Part shown: positions 46,011 through 57,824 of the stretch, piece after piece
Numbering within the stretch: the first letter of the stretch is position 1
Layout: each line of letters begins with the position of its first letter
Assembly: GCF_027943255.1 (NCBI RefSeq)
Contig: NC_072895.1
Coordinates: 33,330,001 to 33,394,000, forward strand
Reading direction: 5' to 3'
Length of the DNA: 64,000 nt
Origin: Anastrepha obliqua
Taxonomy: Eukaryota; Arthropoda; Insecta; Diptera; Tephritidae
Position numbers and translations under genes: made by a program
Notes under the pieces: model-generated
What the model was told of the DNA's origin: nothing
Seen by the model: the letters and a program-made list of their open reading frames with translations, nothing else
Database searches by the model: none

Positions 46011-46866
46011 GAAAAGAACTGGGCTTGTAACTTCAAGATATATTTCGTTCTGCTTTTTGCTGCATAATAGCCACACTCAAGGGTTTCGACGCTAGTGCTA
46101 ACTCAGGTTAGTGTCGTTCGAAACTTTCCCGTAAACGCAACTAAACAGAAATGAGTGAGAAGTACGTTTCGAGGCAGTATTTTTTTCACGCATTCGAAGA
46201 TGCCGAAATTATCTTACGCCGCGGCTGCAAAAGTGACACAGACTGTACAATAGAAAAATTGGTGATGGTGACTTTACATCATAATGATTCTATAACAAAC
46301 GACAGACAGAAATCGTCAGAACAACATGGGCAACACAGCCTGTCAACATCCAACCATCCATATTAGAAAACCCTATATATACTCGTACATTGTATATTTG
46401 TATGCTTTTACATTTATTTGTGTTTTTTGAAGGTGGGCGGCCCCTTCGTTAAGAAATGTAAACAGGTAGACCCTAATGTACTCAGGCACACACAAATCTT
46501 GTGCGTGTGTGTTGTAAGCAGATGACGTCTCTAATTAAATTCGCAGATGTATAATTCGAAACAGTTTCTTATTCTTTCCCGCCACGCTTAATGAGCGAAT
46601 TTTGTTCTGAAAACATCTTTGCACTCATGCCACATTTTTTAAGTTCATTTAATTATTTCAGAATTAATTGTTATTGTTGAAAAGCTTATTAATTTTATTT
46701 TAAAACAACTGGCAGAGGCAGAGGCCGCGTGGAACTAAAGAATTAGTGAAGAAAAGGTATTTAAGTTCAGGATACTCTTTAGCTTGGTTTGATTATTATA
46801 ATCGTAAAACAAGTCATAAAACGTTGGTAGGAAAAACTGGAAATGTATTAAACTCGGATCTCGTAA
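46011..46866. other. non-coding; one unrecognised 71-codon frame
   Basis: A plus frame at 46151-46366 begins MSEKYVSRQYFFHAFEDAEI. I do not recognise it and see no supporting signals. It may be a transposon remnant. Otherwise nothing is recognised. Confidence 0.35.
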
Positions 46867-46868
46867 TA

Positions 46869-48837
46869 CTAGGTTATTTAATAAGTTTTGCGGTTCGATA
46901 AGACAGGGTGTTGCTACTAGCCTAGATTTTGTTTGTTACGTTCGTACACTTTTCATGTAAACGTAGTTGAAGTTTGATTTCAATCTGTCAATTCGTTCTT
47001 TGTTCAGAAGCCATTTACCTCACAGAAAAAAGTATACATATGTGCAAAGTTTTTTATACCGATGTCTTTCTTTATAGTAACGCTACATTTTTGTTTGGTA
47101 TGCCAAAGTCTGTATTTGCGGTCCAACTTAACTATTCGCTTGCAAAATTCTCTTTAGTCATTATTCTTAGTATCGTTAGTACAAATTTGTGTTGCGGATT
47201 TGGTTTTCATATGAAATAAATAAACAGAGATTTGGCAAGCATAGAGAGCAAGTTATTAAAAAATTTTGTGTTATTTGCATTGGTAGTTATCATAAAGAAA
47301 AATGTAAGTAAAATAAATTTCTTCTTTTCAACAAAGATTAATTGAATTATTGATGGGTTAATCTGTATAATGCCACGCTGCAGACAATTATCCAGTGAAG
47401 AGCGTGGTCTGATTAAAAGGCTAAGCGAACGTGGCAAAATAATTCATTGCTGCTAGAGTAAGCCGGCATAGGAATACCATCAGCAACTGTCTTAAAAATC
47501 CAGAAACAGATGGTCAACTCCAACAAAACGGCAGGCCAACTAACATCGAGAACAGAGGCAAACGAGGCTGGCTGCTCAAAAATAAATGGCTTGCAAGGAA
47601 ATCAAACACCATTTAAGTCATAAGGTCACCGACGGACGAATACATCAAATTTTGGTCGAGGACGGAACACTAAAACATTGTTTGCGAGAGCGGGTACCAA
47701 GACTATTAGCACGCCACATTAAGGCTCGTTTAGCATTTGCCGGAACATACAAATTTTGGACTAACGAATTCCGAAGCGTTGTATTTTCGGATGAAAAAAA
47801 GTTCAACTTAGATGTTCCAGATGGTTGCCAGAAATATCGGCGGGACCTTAGGGGCAACCACGGCAAATGCACATTAACGGAACTACGGTGGCCGGTCTTT
47901 GATGATTTGGGTCGCTTTCGGACATGGTGGCAAGTCTCCAATTTGTTTTATTCCGACAAGAACCGACAAGTATCGCGCAGAGATTGCATTTTTGTTTTTG
48001 GACGGCTGAAAAGGAAAGGAAATTTATGAATGAATGTTGAAAGTGTCCAAAAACAGCAACAACCCCAGAAATGGTAAAACTGCAGGATATCGTATTGGAA
48101 AATCGTAATATTGGATATCGTAATGGAAAATTAGTAGAAGCCCTAGGGATCTTATTGGGATATGTACAATGGAATAAAAATACATTCGAATGCGTCGTTT
48201 TCAGCAACATTTAGACCATTTCAGAAAAAATGAAATGCGTTGATTCATCACTATGGATGAGACTTGGGTCTATCACTATGCTCCTATATCAAAACAGAGG
48301 GCTAAAGAGTGGTGCGAACCTGGTTTTTCGCCTCCGAAACGAGTTCATGTCCAGAAATCGGCCAAGAAGGTGTTAGCATCCGCTATTTGGGATCGATTTT
48401 GTTTCTGAACTATTTGCAAACTGACAAAACAAAAAAATCCGCATATTATTGTAACCTTTAGACCAGCTGAAGGAAAAAATTGGTGCAAAATGCCAAGTTT
48501 GCAAAAGAAAAACATTATTTTTAGTTAGGGCAATGCACTGTGTCGTGTCACAAGAGCATTTTTCCAATGGCTAAAATCCATGAACTAAAGTTCAAATTGT
48601 TGGAGCATACAACGTGCTCACCAGATTTGGCCCCTAGTGACTTCCATCTGTTTCAAAACTTAAAAAATATATGCGAGGAAAGTGTTTTTCATCATAACAG
48701 CTGAGGAAACGTATTTTTCCGTCCTGCTAGATTCTCACTGCAGGGATTTTCAGGGATTCATAAATTGAAATCTCGTTGGAACGACTGTATCGATGTTCGG
48801 GGAGACTATACTGAATAATGAATAATATTGGGTAGGC
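46869..48837 (+). mobile_element. mariner pseudogene interrupted by Tc1-like DNA and capped by an irritans mariner
   Basis: The left terminal repeat CTAGGTTATTTAATAAG (preceded by TA at 46867-46868) and leader match the reverse complement of the element at 55346-56557. Similarity stops near 47018, resumes near 47960-47990 and continues to GGAGACTATACTGAATAATG at 48824. Blocks seen are ATGGATGAGACTTGGGTCTA at 48252 (MDETWVY), KSGH-equivalent sequence, and CSPDLAPSDFHLF near 48616. The irritans mariner at 48838 replaces its right end. Inactive. Confidence 0.8.
47019..47985 (+). pseudogene. Tc1-like transposase fragment inside the mariner
   Basis: From the ATG at 47370 it reads MPRCRQLSSEERGLIKRLSE, a Tc1-type helix-turn-helix start, followed by stops. 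The frame 47586-48029 has CKEIKHHLSHKVTDGRIHQI and VVFSDEKKFNLDVPDG (first catalytic Asp), then a shifted frame with MIWVAFGHGGKSPICFIP. The HDN and third catalytic motifs are absent where mariner sequence resumes. The SDEKKFNLDGPDG signature is typical of Tc3-like members. Terminal repeats were not found, so the junctions are approximate. Confidence 0.75.
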
Positions 48838-50307
48838 AACTAAGTAATTGCGGATTTCACTCATAGATAGCTTCAGTTGAATTTTTAGGTTTGCAGACAG
48901 ACGTAGTACAAATCGATGGTTTTCGAGAAAAGCGACACAACTCAAAATTAACTCAAATTCGGAGTTTTGCCGTTAAAAGCAAAAATCAACTACAGAGTTT
49001 ATATATTTTTATCTGGAAAAGCGTCATAAGCGAATCTTGAAGCAATTCTGAGAGATGGCGTTAGTGTCGTTTTGGCAGGTGATCGAATTGGCCGTCACTT
49101 ATCTAGAAAACTGACTCAGTATTTTGTATTTTTGAATTGTGTCACATTCCTCGAAAACCATCGAAATGTCGAACACATTTTGTTGCTTGATAGTTGGCAA
49201 TTCAGCTGTCAATCAGTATAAAAAAGTGTTTTGATCGGTTGCGTAGTTTTCGTTTGGCGTTCATTGAAAAATGTAAAATCAAAAGGAACATTTTCGCCAT
49301 ATTTTGTTTTTTTATTTCCGCAAAGGGAAAATCGTATCGCAAGCTCATAAAAAGTTATGTGCTGTTTATGGTGACGAGGCCTTAAAAGAACGGCAGTGTC
49401 AAAATTGATTTGCCAAATTTCGTTCTGGTGATTTTTCACTCGAAGATGAAAAACGCTCTGGTCGTCCAGTCGAAGTTGATGACGCCCTAATCAAACCCAT
49501 AATCGATTCGGATCGTCACAGTACAACACGTGAGATTGCAGAGAAGCTTCACGTATCACGTACATGAAAATCACTTAAAACCACTTGGCTATGTTCAAAA
49601 ACTCGATACATGGATTTCTCACGAACTGAAAGAAACGCATTAACAGCTGCGATTTGCTAAAGAAACTTAATGAAAATGATCCATTTTTAAAACGACTGAT
49701 AACTGGCGATGGAAAATGGGTTGTTTACAATAATATCAAGCGGAAAAGATCGTAGAGCAGGCCAGGTGAGGCAACACAAACAACATCAAAAGCTGATATT
49801 CATCAAAAGAAGGTTTTGTTATCAGTTTGGCGGGATTACTTTGAACTCTTACCACCCAACCGAACGAAAAATCTGATATCTACATTGAACAACTAACGAA
49901 ATTAAATAATGCAGTTGAAGAAAAGCGGCCCGAAGTGGCAATGGAAGGCCGCACACATCTTTGGCCACTCGGCAAAAATTATTGGAGCTTGGTTGGGATC
50001 TTTTGTCACATCCACCATATAGTCCTGACCTTGCACCATCTGATTACTTTTTGTTTCGATCTGTACAAAACTCCTTGAATGGTAAAAATTTCAATAATGG
50101 TGATGATGTCAAATCGTACCTGAAACAGTTTTTTGCTAATAAAAACCAGAAGTTTTGTGAAGGTGGGGTTATGATGCTGCCTGAAAGATGGCAAAAGGTT
50201 ACTGATCAAAATGGGCAATACATTACAGAATAAAGTTGTTTAGTTCCATGAAAACATTTTCTTTGATTTTATAAATAAAATCCGCAATTACTTAGTTGCC
50301 AATCCAA
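48838..50307 (+). mobile_element. irritans-subfamily mariner, pseudogene, with nested MITE
   Basis: The terminal repeats TTGGGTAGGCAACTAAG (48838) and CTTAGTTGCCAATCCAA (ending 50307) are flanked by TA (48836-48837 and 50308-50309), and they match the well-known irritans terminus. The leader is interrupted by a foldback at 48914-49163. The transposase ATG (49270) is followed at once by TAA, and many shifts follow: FRSGDFSLEDEKRSGRPVEV, STTREIAEKLHVSRT, and a clean C-terminal piece at 49961-50233 with HPPYSPDLAPSDYFLFRSVQ. The CTGATAACTGGCGATGGAAA block at 49696 replaces TGDEKW. Inactive. Confidence 0.92.
48914..49163. repeat. 250-bp foldback MITE inside the irritans mariner
   Basis: The ends CGATGGTTTTCGAG (48914) and CTCGAAAACCATCG (ending 49163) are inverted repeats. 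A longer 27-base match has four mismatches. AAAT flanks both sides (48910-48913 and 49164-49167). Removing it restores the irritans leader order (GTACAAAT then GTCGAACAC). Four-base AAAT flanks with these ends do not match a superfamily I can name. Confidence 0.85.
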
Positions 50308-50309
50308 TA

Positions 50310-52287
50310 CTTTGTGCAATAAACTAATTTTCACATAATTTGAAGACAATGGCGACCATGTCAGCTGACATGTAAACGCTCATTTGCGCCTACTAGGATT
50401 TATGCCGCAAAATGGAAAAATAAAAACTGTGGTGTACTCTAAAAAAAATTAAAATAATAATTCATATATTCTTCCTCCCGACCTTGCATTCTTCCTCCGC
50501 ATTGGAGTTGACTATTTTTGGTATTGTTAATTGTTGCGCTCACCAAAAAATGCCAGTTTACAGTTGCAACCGTCTAGATTGAATTGTGCAGCATTAGCTG
50601 TGCTTCAACTTTGTCAAACAAATATATGAAATGTGTTTACCTGCAAAGAGAAGAAGAAATAATCAATAATATTTAGTGGCGTACATACAAATATTTGATA
50701 AAAAATATAAATGAAATTATCAACCAACTAAATTCGTACTGGAAAAATAATAAACTAGGAATAACTCTAAGCATCCAGCGACCAGCTACCGCATTACGCA
50801 TTCGCACACGACGGGGGCTTTTAATGAGCACAGCCCCTGCTGTGATTGCTCTTTGTGTATGTTGAGTATTTGTAGTGGAGAAACAGCTACAACATAAAAA
50901 AGAAAACAACTCTCCGACAATATCGACAACAGCGACGACGTAGACGGCAACAGCAAGCATGTAATAATTTATGGAATAGTTGGAAATAGTTGTGTTGTAA
51001 AAGTAGTTTTCCTGCATGTGTACAACAACAAGGGGAACATTGATAAAACAATAAAGTTAAATAAATAAAATGTGTACGTACGCACAGGCATAGATGATTG
51101 CGTATGTATGGCTATGTGTTACGCGAAAAGTGCTCTGATAAGATATGACATGCGCATACACATACACACACACATGCATACATATGTAGCGTTGTTATTT
51201 ATGAGCTTAAAGGCTAAAGACTCCAAATGTTTCAGAAGGCCTTTGATAATTTATATGGACTGAACTGAAAACATCAACATTTGGGCGCTGTTACTTTAGA
51301 TGCATCAAATTATACACGGCGCACTGCGGTGATCGACTGTATGTAGATACGATAAGTGCACTTCACACTGTGAGACAGCAACAACAACAATAGGGCTCTT
51401 AATCATCAACCGTAAAGATAGTTTATCGAAATGTGTCAAAAGTTTCTGAGTGATAAAACAAAAGGGGAAAGTCGAGTTACTGCAATAAATATTAAACAGC
51501 TTAAGTGGATCACGCCAATGAAAGGAAGCGTCAACGCGAGGTTTTTCAAAAGTTCCATAGAAAGTAAACAATGGGCTGATTATAAAGGCCGGGTTACACA
51601 AACACAAAAAGTAATTAAAGCGAGAAATTGCAAGCAAGCTTTGTGATAATAGAATTAATAAAATAAGTAACCTGAGTATTGGAGATATGCACAAGCAAAG
51701 CCTTTACGTGCAGCAGGCGCTCCACTAAAGTGCCACACAATAGCTTTCTACCCACCCAAGCCACTTGGTTGGCCCGCCAAGGAACAATAGCGCACACTAC
51801 GACTGGCTTTTGAATTACTTTGAGAAAACTACTTCTTGCCAATAAAGTAGTCTTAACTCGGCTTATTGGCAAACGGCAGGACAGGGAAACGCGGGCGATG
51901 GCGTATGGCGCGCACTTGCTCAAAAAGGCTTTGTTGTCGTCGTTTGCGAGTTAAGTGCACAAAAGCTGCCGGCATTGTGTGTGACAAGCCGAGTATTGTC
52001 ACCCACAGCTGTGAGCGCAGTCCACTGCCTTTTCGGCAGCGCCCAAGTGCTCAAAAGTCAGCAAGTTCAAGTGACGACGGCGGGTATGCGGTTCGCCCAT
52101 GTCTGCCTAATACACACACACACACATAGGTGTGTATGTGTGGGCGGAGTAAGTAGCCGCGCTTTCAAGTGCTGCAGGAGTTGACAGTGAAGTTGACAGC
52201 CAAGACATGTCTTAAGGCCGTGACCGAACACGTCTATTGAGACGCTGCCACAAGTGCTGGAGAACTGCAATGGGCATGAAATAGACA
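50310..52287. other. single-copy-like non-coding region
   Basis: Contains CA/CAT microsatellites near 51155-51185 and 52111-52127. The largest frames (51305-51694 minus, 50673-51017 minus) have no recognisable domain. Confidence 0.4.
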
Positions 52288-52329
52288 TACAGTTCGGTTC
52301 ACTTGATTAGAGGCAATAGTTTTGATGGA

Positions 52330-53805
52330 ACAAAATGGTTATTAAAGCAACCGTATTTGATCTGGTAAGAAGTGAAGACTGCACTTGGCTCGAAAATAAG
52401 CATGCATCAAAATATTATGCCATCTAACGGTATTTCGCAGCAGTCAATCTTCGGCAGTTGTAATATTGTGCTTGCTTTACTGGCTCAGACCAGTATAGCC
52501 TTCTACGGCTGTAAGTCCACGTTCGGCAAAAAATGGGGTCTCAAGCCACGTGTCGTACTTTGGATGTACAACTTAGTGGTTTCGCCAATTTTGACATACG
52601 GTTGCCTAGTTTGGTGGCTAGCTCTTCATAAGGGCTACAACACCACTAAACTAGAGAGAGTGCAGAGAACTGCATGTGTGGGCATGACTGGTGCTTGTAG
52701 AACATGTCCCACTGCTGCACTCAACGTTATTCTGCACTTACTTCCTGTAGATCTGCAGGTTAAATTCATTGCTGCTCAGAGCGCTATTAGGTTGAAGGAG
52801 CTTGGCCTCTGGAGACAATTTCCTGTAGGACATAGTAGCATCTTGAACCAGATCTCCCCTTCCTTCTCTGTTCTTCGCACTGATCTCTCCATCCGCAAAC
52901 TGGGATTTGAGGGTTGTGCTTGGGCTATCTTTCCGAGGTGGCACGACTGGAAGGAGGAGAGAGTCGGCATGGATATAGGTACTTCCGTCTTCACTGACGG
53001 ATCCAAGATGGAATCTGGAGTGGGAGCGCGGGTTTTCTCTAAATCAGCCAGAATTTCGGTCTCATTTAAACTGCTGGAAACGAGCAGCGTTTTTCAAGCA
53101 GAGGTCTTCGCGGTCAGGCATGCAAAATGCTTCGGGATCGGTGTTGGGAGGGAGACATTAATAGTTTTTCCGATACTCAAGCTGCGAACAAGGCACTGTC
53201 GTCGCCGTATTGCAGCTCTTTTCTGGTGAACTCCTGTAAGGAGGAACTCAAACATCTCGATCGAGCAGGAAACATCTCTCTTATCTGGGTTCCTGGGCAC
53301 AGGAATAAAGAGGGAAAATGAAATTATCGACGAGCTTGCCAGGAAGGGTCGACAGAACCGGTTAAAGCTGTCCCCCTCTCAGACATCGGCGTACCTTTGT
53401 CCTTTGTTAAAGGGAAACTACATAATTTCTTTCCAAAAAAAGCGCAAGATAGATGGAGGTCTGTCTCATCGTGCGCTATTTCGAAAACACTATGGCCCCA
53501 ATACGATGGAAACAGAACGCTTAAGGTGATGGGAAGAGCACTTTCTCTGCAAATGTCCGGCTCTGGCGGCTAGACGCTTGCTTCCTTAGCATGTCCTTTG
53601 GGGGGGACTTGAGGAAATTCTCCAGTCTAGATCCCTTTTCTCACCTCCACTACATCAAGAGCACTGGATGGCTGTAGAAGGTTTTCTCTTCCAAAAAATT
53701 TTTCTTTGTACAGGTAATGCTCCACATTATTGTATCAAAACGGCACGTAAGTGCTACTTGAAGTGTGCCTGTGGCACTCTTGCCATTTTTCTACCTACCT
53801 ACCTA
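52330..53805 (+). pseudogene. LINE: end of reverse transcriptase, RNase H, CCTA tail
   Basis: The 285-codon frame 52372-53229 has STFGKKWGLKPRVVLWMYNL, then LTYGCLVWWLAL, VQRTACVGMTGACRT, LHLLPVDLQVKF, and an RNase H start with SVFTDGSKMESGVGARVFSK (catalytic Asp) and SSVFQAEVFAVRHAK (catalytic Glu). A +1 shift near 53160 leads to FSDTQAANKALSS and LIWVPGHRNKEGK. Later stops follow. The 3' end CTACCTACCTACC (53791-53803) is a CCTA-type tail. The last 80 bases resemble the minus-strand LINE at 36038-36449. It is 5'-truncated ahead of the polymerase active site. Confidence 0.85.
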
Positions 53806-53929
53806 TTGGCTCACTGGAATAGAGGTACTCAGTTTGCCTACATTATTTGCGCATTAAAGCTGTGGATCATTAAACGGATCAAGCATTCATTGTGCTTGGT
53901 CGAAAAATTCTTATTTATATATTAATAAA

Positions 53930-54950
53930 ATGGGAAAACAGAAAAGTTCAACAGAACGCGAAAAAGGACAAATCGATATCTTGACCTCAGAGGTACTTTC
54001 AAATCGCCAAAAAGAATGGTCGAAGTCCAAACATTACGTGAAACAAGTTGCCTCCTCCAATGGTAGGAACTACAAAAGCAGAACTGCAATGGCTTTGACA
54101 CCAAAAACAACCCGCAAAATCCTTCGGGTTGCATCAAATTCCGCCCTTCCAACAGCTAAAATTAAAGAAATGACAAATGTTTTGCAGTCAGCAAATCCGC
54201 AGTTCGAAGGGCTATTCTAAAAGCGCGGCATCTAAAGCATAAAAAACTTCAAAAACAACCGCCTTTGAATAAATTTCACAAAGAACGCAGCTTCTATTTT
54301 ACCAGAGGCCACATGACTTGCAGTTCTGTTACAAATACCGATCCCGGTGAATAGAAAAAAGTAGTATTTAGTGACGAAGAGAAGTTGAATCTGGATGGAT
54401 GGGCCGAATGGATACAATTACTATTTCCATGAATAAAGAAAGGAGGACAGGTACTTGAGTCCACGGCTTTGAGTGAAGCTGGTGTTACGGTATGGGGGGC
54501 AATATCGTACAATGGCACGTCGAATTGAATGGTAAACTACAAAAAGGTTGGGAAACAGCTATAAAGCTCTGTTCGAATCATCTTTTCCAAAGATTCGTGA
54601 ATCATTTGGTCTTATTAATTGGATATTTCAACAGCATAATGCAGCTGTACACACTTCAGGTGTGGTCAAAGCATGGATTGTGTCCTCAACCGTTGAACCT
54701 TTAGTATGGCCACCGGATTCCCTTGTTCCGAACATTATTAAAAAAATCTACAGGGATGGATTGCTCGTAAGATTTATGAAAATGGACAACAATTTGAAGA
54801 CAAAAATGCTTTAATTCGAATCATTAAAACTTCCTGCTCTGAAATTTCATTCGGCTATCTGGCGAATTTGTACAAATCCATACTTCTACGTATCATATTT
54901 ACGCAGCAGTTTATAAACAAGGTGGCAGGCAAACTACTCAGCTTTAAATA
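53930..54950 (+). pseudogene. Tc3-like transposase pseudogene
   Basis: From the ATG at 53930: MGKQKSSTEREKGQIDIL, then in shifted frames YKSRTAMALTPKTTRKILR and ASNSALPTAKIKE; HKKLQKQPPLNKFHKERSF; KVVFSDEEKLNLDGW (catalytic Asp block of FSDEKKFNLDGPDG); VTVWGAISYNG; FQQHNAAVHTSGVVKAWI (family QQDNA, with Asp changed to His); and WPPDSLVPNIIKK (family WPPYSPDLNIIEN). At least four frameshifts and a lost second Asp make it inactive. It is the payload of the Tc3-like element. Confidence 0.88.
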
Positions 54951-55345
54951 GCACAAAGAAAAAATCTTTCGCTGTAATTATTATTTTTTCTTATTTGGTT
55001 AGTGCCTCTATTCAAGTGAACCAGACTGTATGTACATACACCAGAGGCCGTGCAGGAGCGAACGATTCGTCTATTGCGGCCCTTCGCAAAGTAATGGCAG
55101 GAGAACAGCTTTGTAATGCGATATATGTAGATGTGCATGTGTTCTTTCAGACGGCTTAAGCCTTTGGCTGCGTGTAAGACAAAAATTAGTTGGACGACTT
55201 GCAAGAACTTTAGCCGAATATTGGCAATAGAAGAAAGAGATGATTGATTTCTAACGATTGAAATAGAGTTGCGCCTTTTGTTGTGTGAAAAACACTTGCT
55301 GAAGAAATTAATTGGATTTTGTATTGTAACGACAGCGGATCAATA

Positions 55346-56557
55346 CTAGGTTGCCCAATAAGTTTTGTGGTTCGATGAGAAAAATACAATTTTGTGGTTT
55401 AAAATACACTTTATTATTCAGTATAGTCTCCCTGAATATCAGTACACTTGTTCCAACGAGATTCCAATTTATGAATTTCATCCCTGAAGTGAGATTCAGG
55501 CAGGGCTGCGAATATGCTGCCATAGCTGTTATGACCTCATCATTTGATGAAAAACGCTTTCCACGCATGCATTTTTTAAGTTTGGGAACAGATGGCAGGC
55601 GCTAGGGGCCAAATCTGGTGAATACGGAGAATAGTCAAAAACAACGAATTTTAATTTTTTGGATTTTAGCGGTTGTCAAAATGCTCTACTTGACACAGTG
55701 CATTGTCCTGATGGAAAAGAACTTTATTTTCTTTTGTGAACTGGCTCTTTTTACAAGAATTTTTTCCTTCAGCTGGTCTAAAAGGTTACAATGGTATTCC
55801 GAATTTCTTGTTTTACCAGTTTGCAAGTATTCCACAAACAAAATTCCTTTCGCATCCCAACAAACTCATCCTAACACCTTCTTGGCTGATTTCTGGACAC
55901 GAACTCGTTTCGGAGCCGAAGAACCACGTTCACACCACTCTTTAGTCTCCTGTTTTGATTAAGGATCATGGTGATAGACCCAAGTCTTATCCATAGTGAT
56001 GAATCGACGCACAAAATCCACTTTATCCTTCCTGAAATGCTCTAAATGTTGCTGAGAAAGTCGCATTCGAATGTGTTTCTGTTCCCTTGTTAGCGAATAA
56101 GGCCCCCATTGTACACACAGCCTTCTGAAATCCAATATTGCTTACATTTCGAAATAAGATCTCTAGGGCTTCTACTAAATCTCTTTCAGTCACTCGACGA
56201 TTTTCCAATACAATATACTGTATTTTTTACGATTTCTGGTGTTGTTGCTGTTTTTGCACATTTTCAACATTCGTTAATAAATTTCCTTTGCTTTTCAGCC
56301 GCCCAACCATAAAAATTCAATCACTTCATGAGACTTAATTTTTTTCATTGCACTTGAAAAAATTATGTGAAACGGTTATGTCGGTACTAAATGGTTAGTG
56401 AACAAAGAACGAATTGACATATTGAAATCAAACTTCACCTACGTTTATATGAAAAGTGTATCAACATAGCAAAAAAAAAAACAAAAACAAAACAAAAACA
56501 TTTAACTAGTAGCAACGCCCTCCCATATCGAACCGCAAACCTTATTGAACAACCTAG
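55346..56557 (-). mobile_element. complete-length mariner, transposase pseudogene
   Basis: The terminal repeats CTAGGTTGCCCAATAAG (55346) and, in complement, CTAGGTTGTTCAATAAG (ending 56557) are flanked by TA. On the minus strand an ATG near 56347 begins MKKIKSHEVIEFLW, soon hitting a stop. Later blocks are MDKTWVY (family DETW), EWCERGSSAPKRVRVQKS, FSPYSPDLAPSACHLF-like and HKLESRWNKCTDIQGDYTE near the 3' end. It is a 1212-bp copy of the same subfamily as 46869-48837, and this copy defines where that one is interrupted. Confidence 0.85.
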
Positions 56558-56917
56558 TATGATATTTGGTCAGAATTTTTAGAAACTTGTTAGGTATGCA
56601 GTTTTGTAGCTCATTCAATTCCATATTTGTTTTGTATCGACACTAGGTTTCAATATAATTAATTAGTACTTGATATCGAGGCAAGCCTGGTATCGAAACA
56701 ATCCTAGCAGAACTGGGAACTCACAGAGATGATGTCTGGAAAAGTTGCCAGTATGAAAGCAGGTACGCTGCACAGGGTCAGGGCAGTCGATTAAACTAAT
56801 CTGAAGGAAAATTTTTCCAAACTCTATACCCAACATTAAAATTTAATAACACTCTAGGCATGAAATAAGTGTCTTCAAGCACCTCTTACCTTTGGTTTTC
56901 ATATTTACAATGGAGAG
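56558..56917. other. non-coding, nothing recognised
   Basis: A block at 56595-56620 (GGTATGCAGTTTTGTAG) resembles 2227-2245 inside the TIR element, hinting at a shared dispersed repeat. No gene is seen. Confidence 0.4.
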
Positions 56918-57108
56918 ACTCTGAGTGTATTTCTACCCTGAAAAAGCTTCTCATAAAAAATATCTGCCGGCCGGAGAAGGCATAAACTGTAGGTCCCTCC
57001 ATTTGTGCAACAACATCAAAACGCACGCCAGAAATAGTAGGAGCAGCTCGGCCAAACACCCAGAAAGGGTGTACGCGCGAATTATAAAATAAATAAATAA
57101 AAATTGAC
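56918..57108 (+). repeat. tRNA-derived SINE, 3' two-thirds
   Basis: GTGTATTTCTACCCTGAAAA, then AAACTGTAGGTCCCTCC, ACATCAAAACGCACGCC, GGAGCAGCTCGGCCAAACAC and GTGTACGCGCGAATTAT match the SINE body. It ends in an AAATA-repeat tail. The tRNA-like head is missing. Confidence 0.8.
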
Positions 57109-57189
57109 CTTTCCGCGCCCAATTGATTGTCTAGTTTTACACATTCTTTAAAAAAAAAAAATGCCGAGAATTGTTCAATAAAACGCAAA

Positions 57190-57491
57190 ACAATTTTTGA
57201 AAATTCAAAATAGATTCAGTTCGAAGCCATACACATAAGCCAACGATTAGTCCCAGTCATCAAAGCACCTTTTAAACGCGTTTGGTGAAATCTTCTTCGG
57301 CTCCTTCAGCGAATTCTCTTTAATAGCCTCTATCGACTCAAAGCGGCGTCCGCGGAGTGGAAATTTACAAATTTTTAGGAGAAGGAAAGTCACAGGACGC
57401 TAAATCCGGTGAATACGGTGGTTGTTCGATGATATTTGTCGAGTTTTTGGTTAAAAAAGTATTCACAATATGAGCCTGGTGAGACGGTGCG
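57190..57491 (-). pseudogene. mariner transposase C-terminal fragment, cut by the retrovirus
   Basis: The minus strand reads, in broken frames, YSPDLAS-like sequence near 57400, then KENSLKEPKKISPNAFKRCF-like and MCMASN blocks equivalent to the mariner C-terminus (...FEKCFDDW.KRWHKCIA). Similarity stops exactly where the LTR begins at 57492, so the retrovirus integrated into this relic. The rest should lie beyond the right edge of the window. Confidence 0.65.
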
Positions 57492-57806
57492 AGTTAACGG
57501 CAGACCACTTACCCCATTACAATGCTAAATGTAAACACAATTGAGAAATCATATTTTGCATCTTACAAATCCGCCAGCTCAGCATTATGCTGCTGCGTAA
57601 TAAAAATTAATTAAAAATGAAATTGATATCTTCTTTGACCAGGCTGATGCAATGCCAAACAATCATTGTGAAATACGTAGATTTAAGTAAACAAATTGTA
57701 AAGATATAAATAAGGGAATTTATAGAATAAAGTTTTAGTTTTTACTCCGTCTTCGAAGGAAGCACGTTCTTTTTAAAAATGTTATTCCAAAAAGGAATAA
57801 TATAAT
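57492..57806 (+). repeat. 5' LTR of the retrovirus
   Basis: It runs from AGTTAACGG to ATAATATAAT, immediately before the primer site. It contains TATAAATA at 57705-57712 and AATAAA at 57726-57731, consistent with promoter and polyadenylation signals. The start is inferred from the gypsy-type AGTTAA end and from the loss of mariner similarity there. The partner LTR is not in view. Confidence 0.8.
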
Positions 57807-57824
57807 TGGCGCCCAACGTGGGGC
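57807..57824 (+). promoter_or_regulatory. primer binding site (lysine tRNA)
   Basis: TGGCGCCCAACGTGGGGC matches the 3' end complement of lysine tRNA used by the gypsy group, directly after the LTR. It would prime minus-strand DNA synthesis. Confidence 0.93.

Larger units (their letters stand above)
52290..55028 (+). mobile_element. Tc3-like transposon split by a LINE
   Basis: The outer termini CAGTTCGGTTCACTTGAT (52290) and, in complement, CAGTCTGGTTCACTTGAA (ending 55028) are flanked by TA (52288-52289 and 55029-55030). CAGT is the usual first tetranucleotide of Tc1/Tc3 ends. The LINE at about 52330-53805 lies just inside the left end. After it, a second partial copy of the terminus begins (TTGGCTCACTGGAATAGAGG, 53806) without CAGT, as a long target duplication would look. 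The transposase pseudogene is at 53930-54950. Confidence 0.8.

Noticed and set aside
51305..51694. 129-codon minus-strand frame as a gene
   Set aside because: No domain, and no similarity to any protein family I know.
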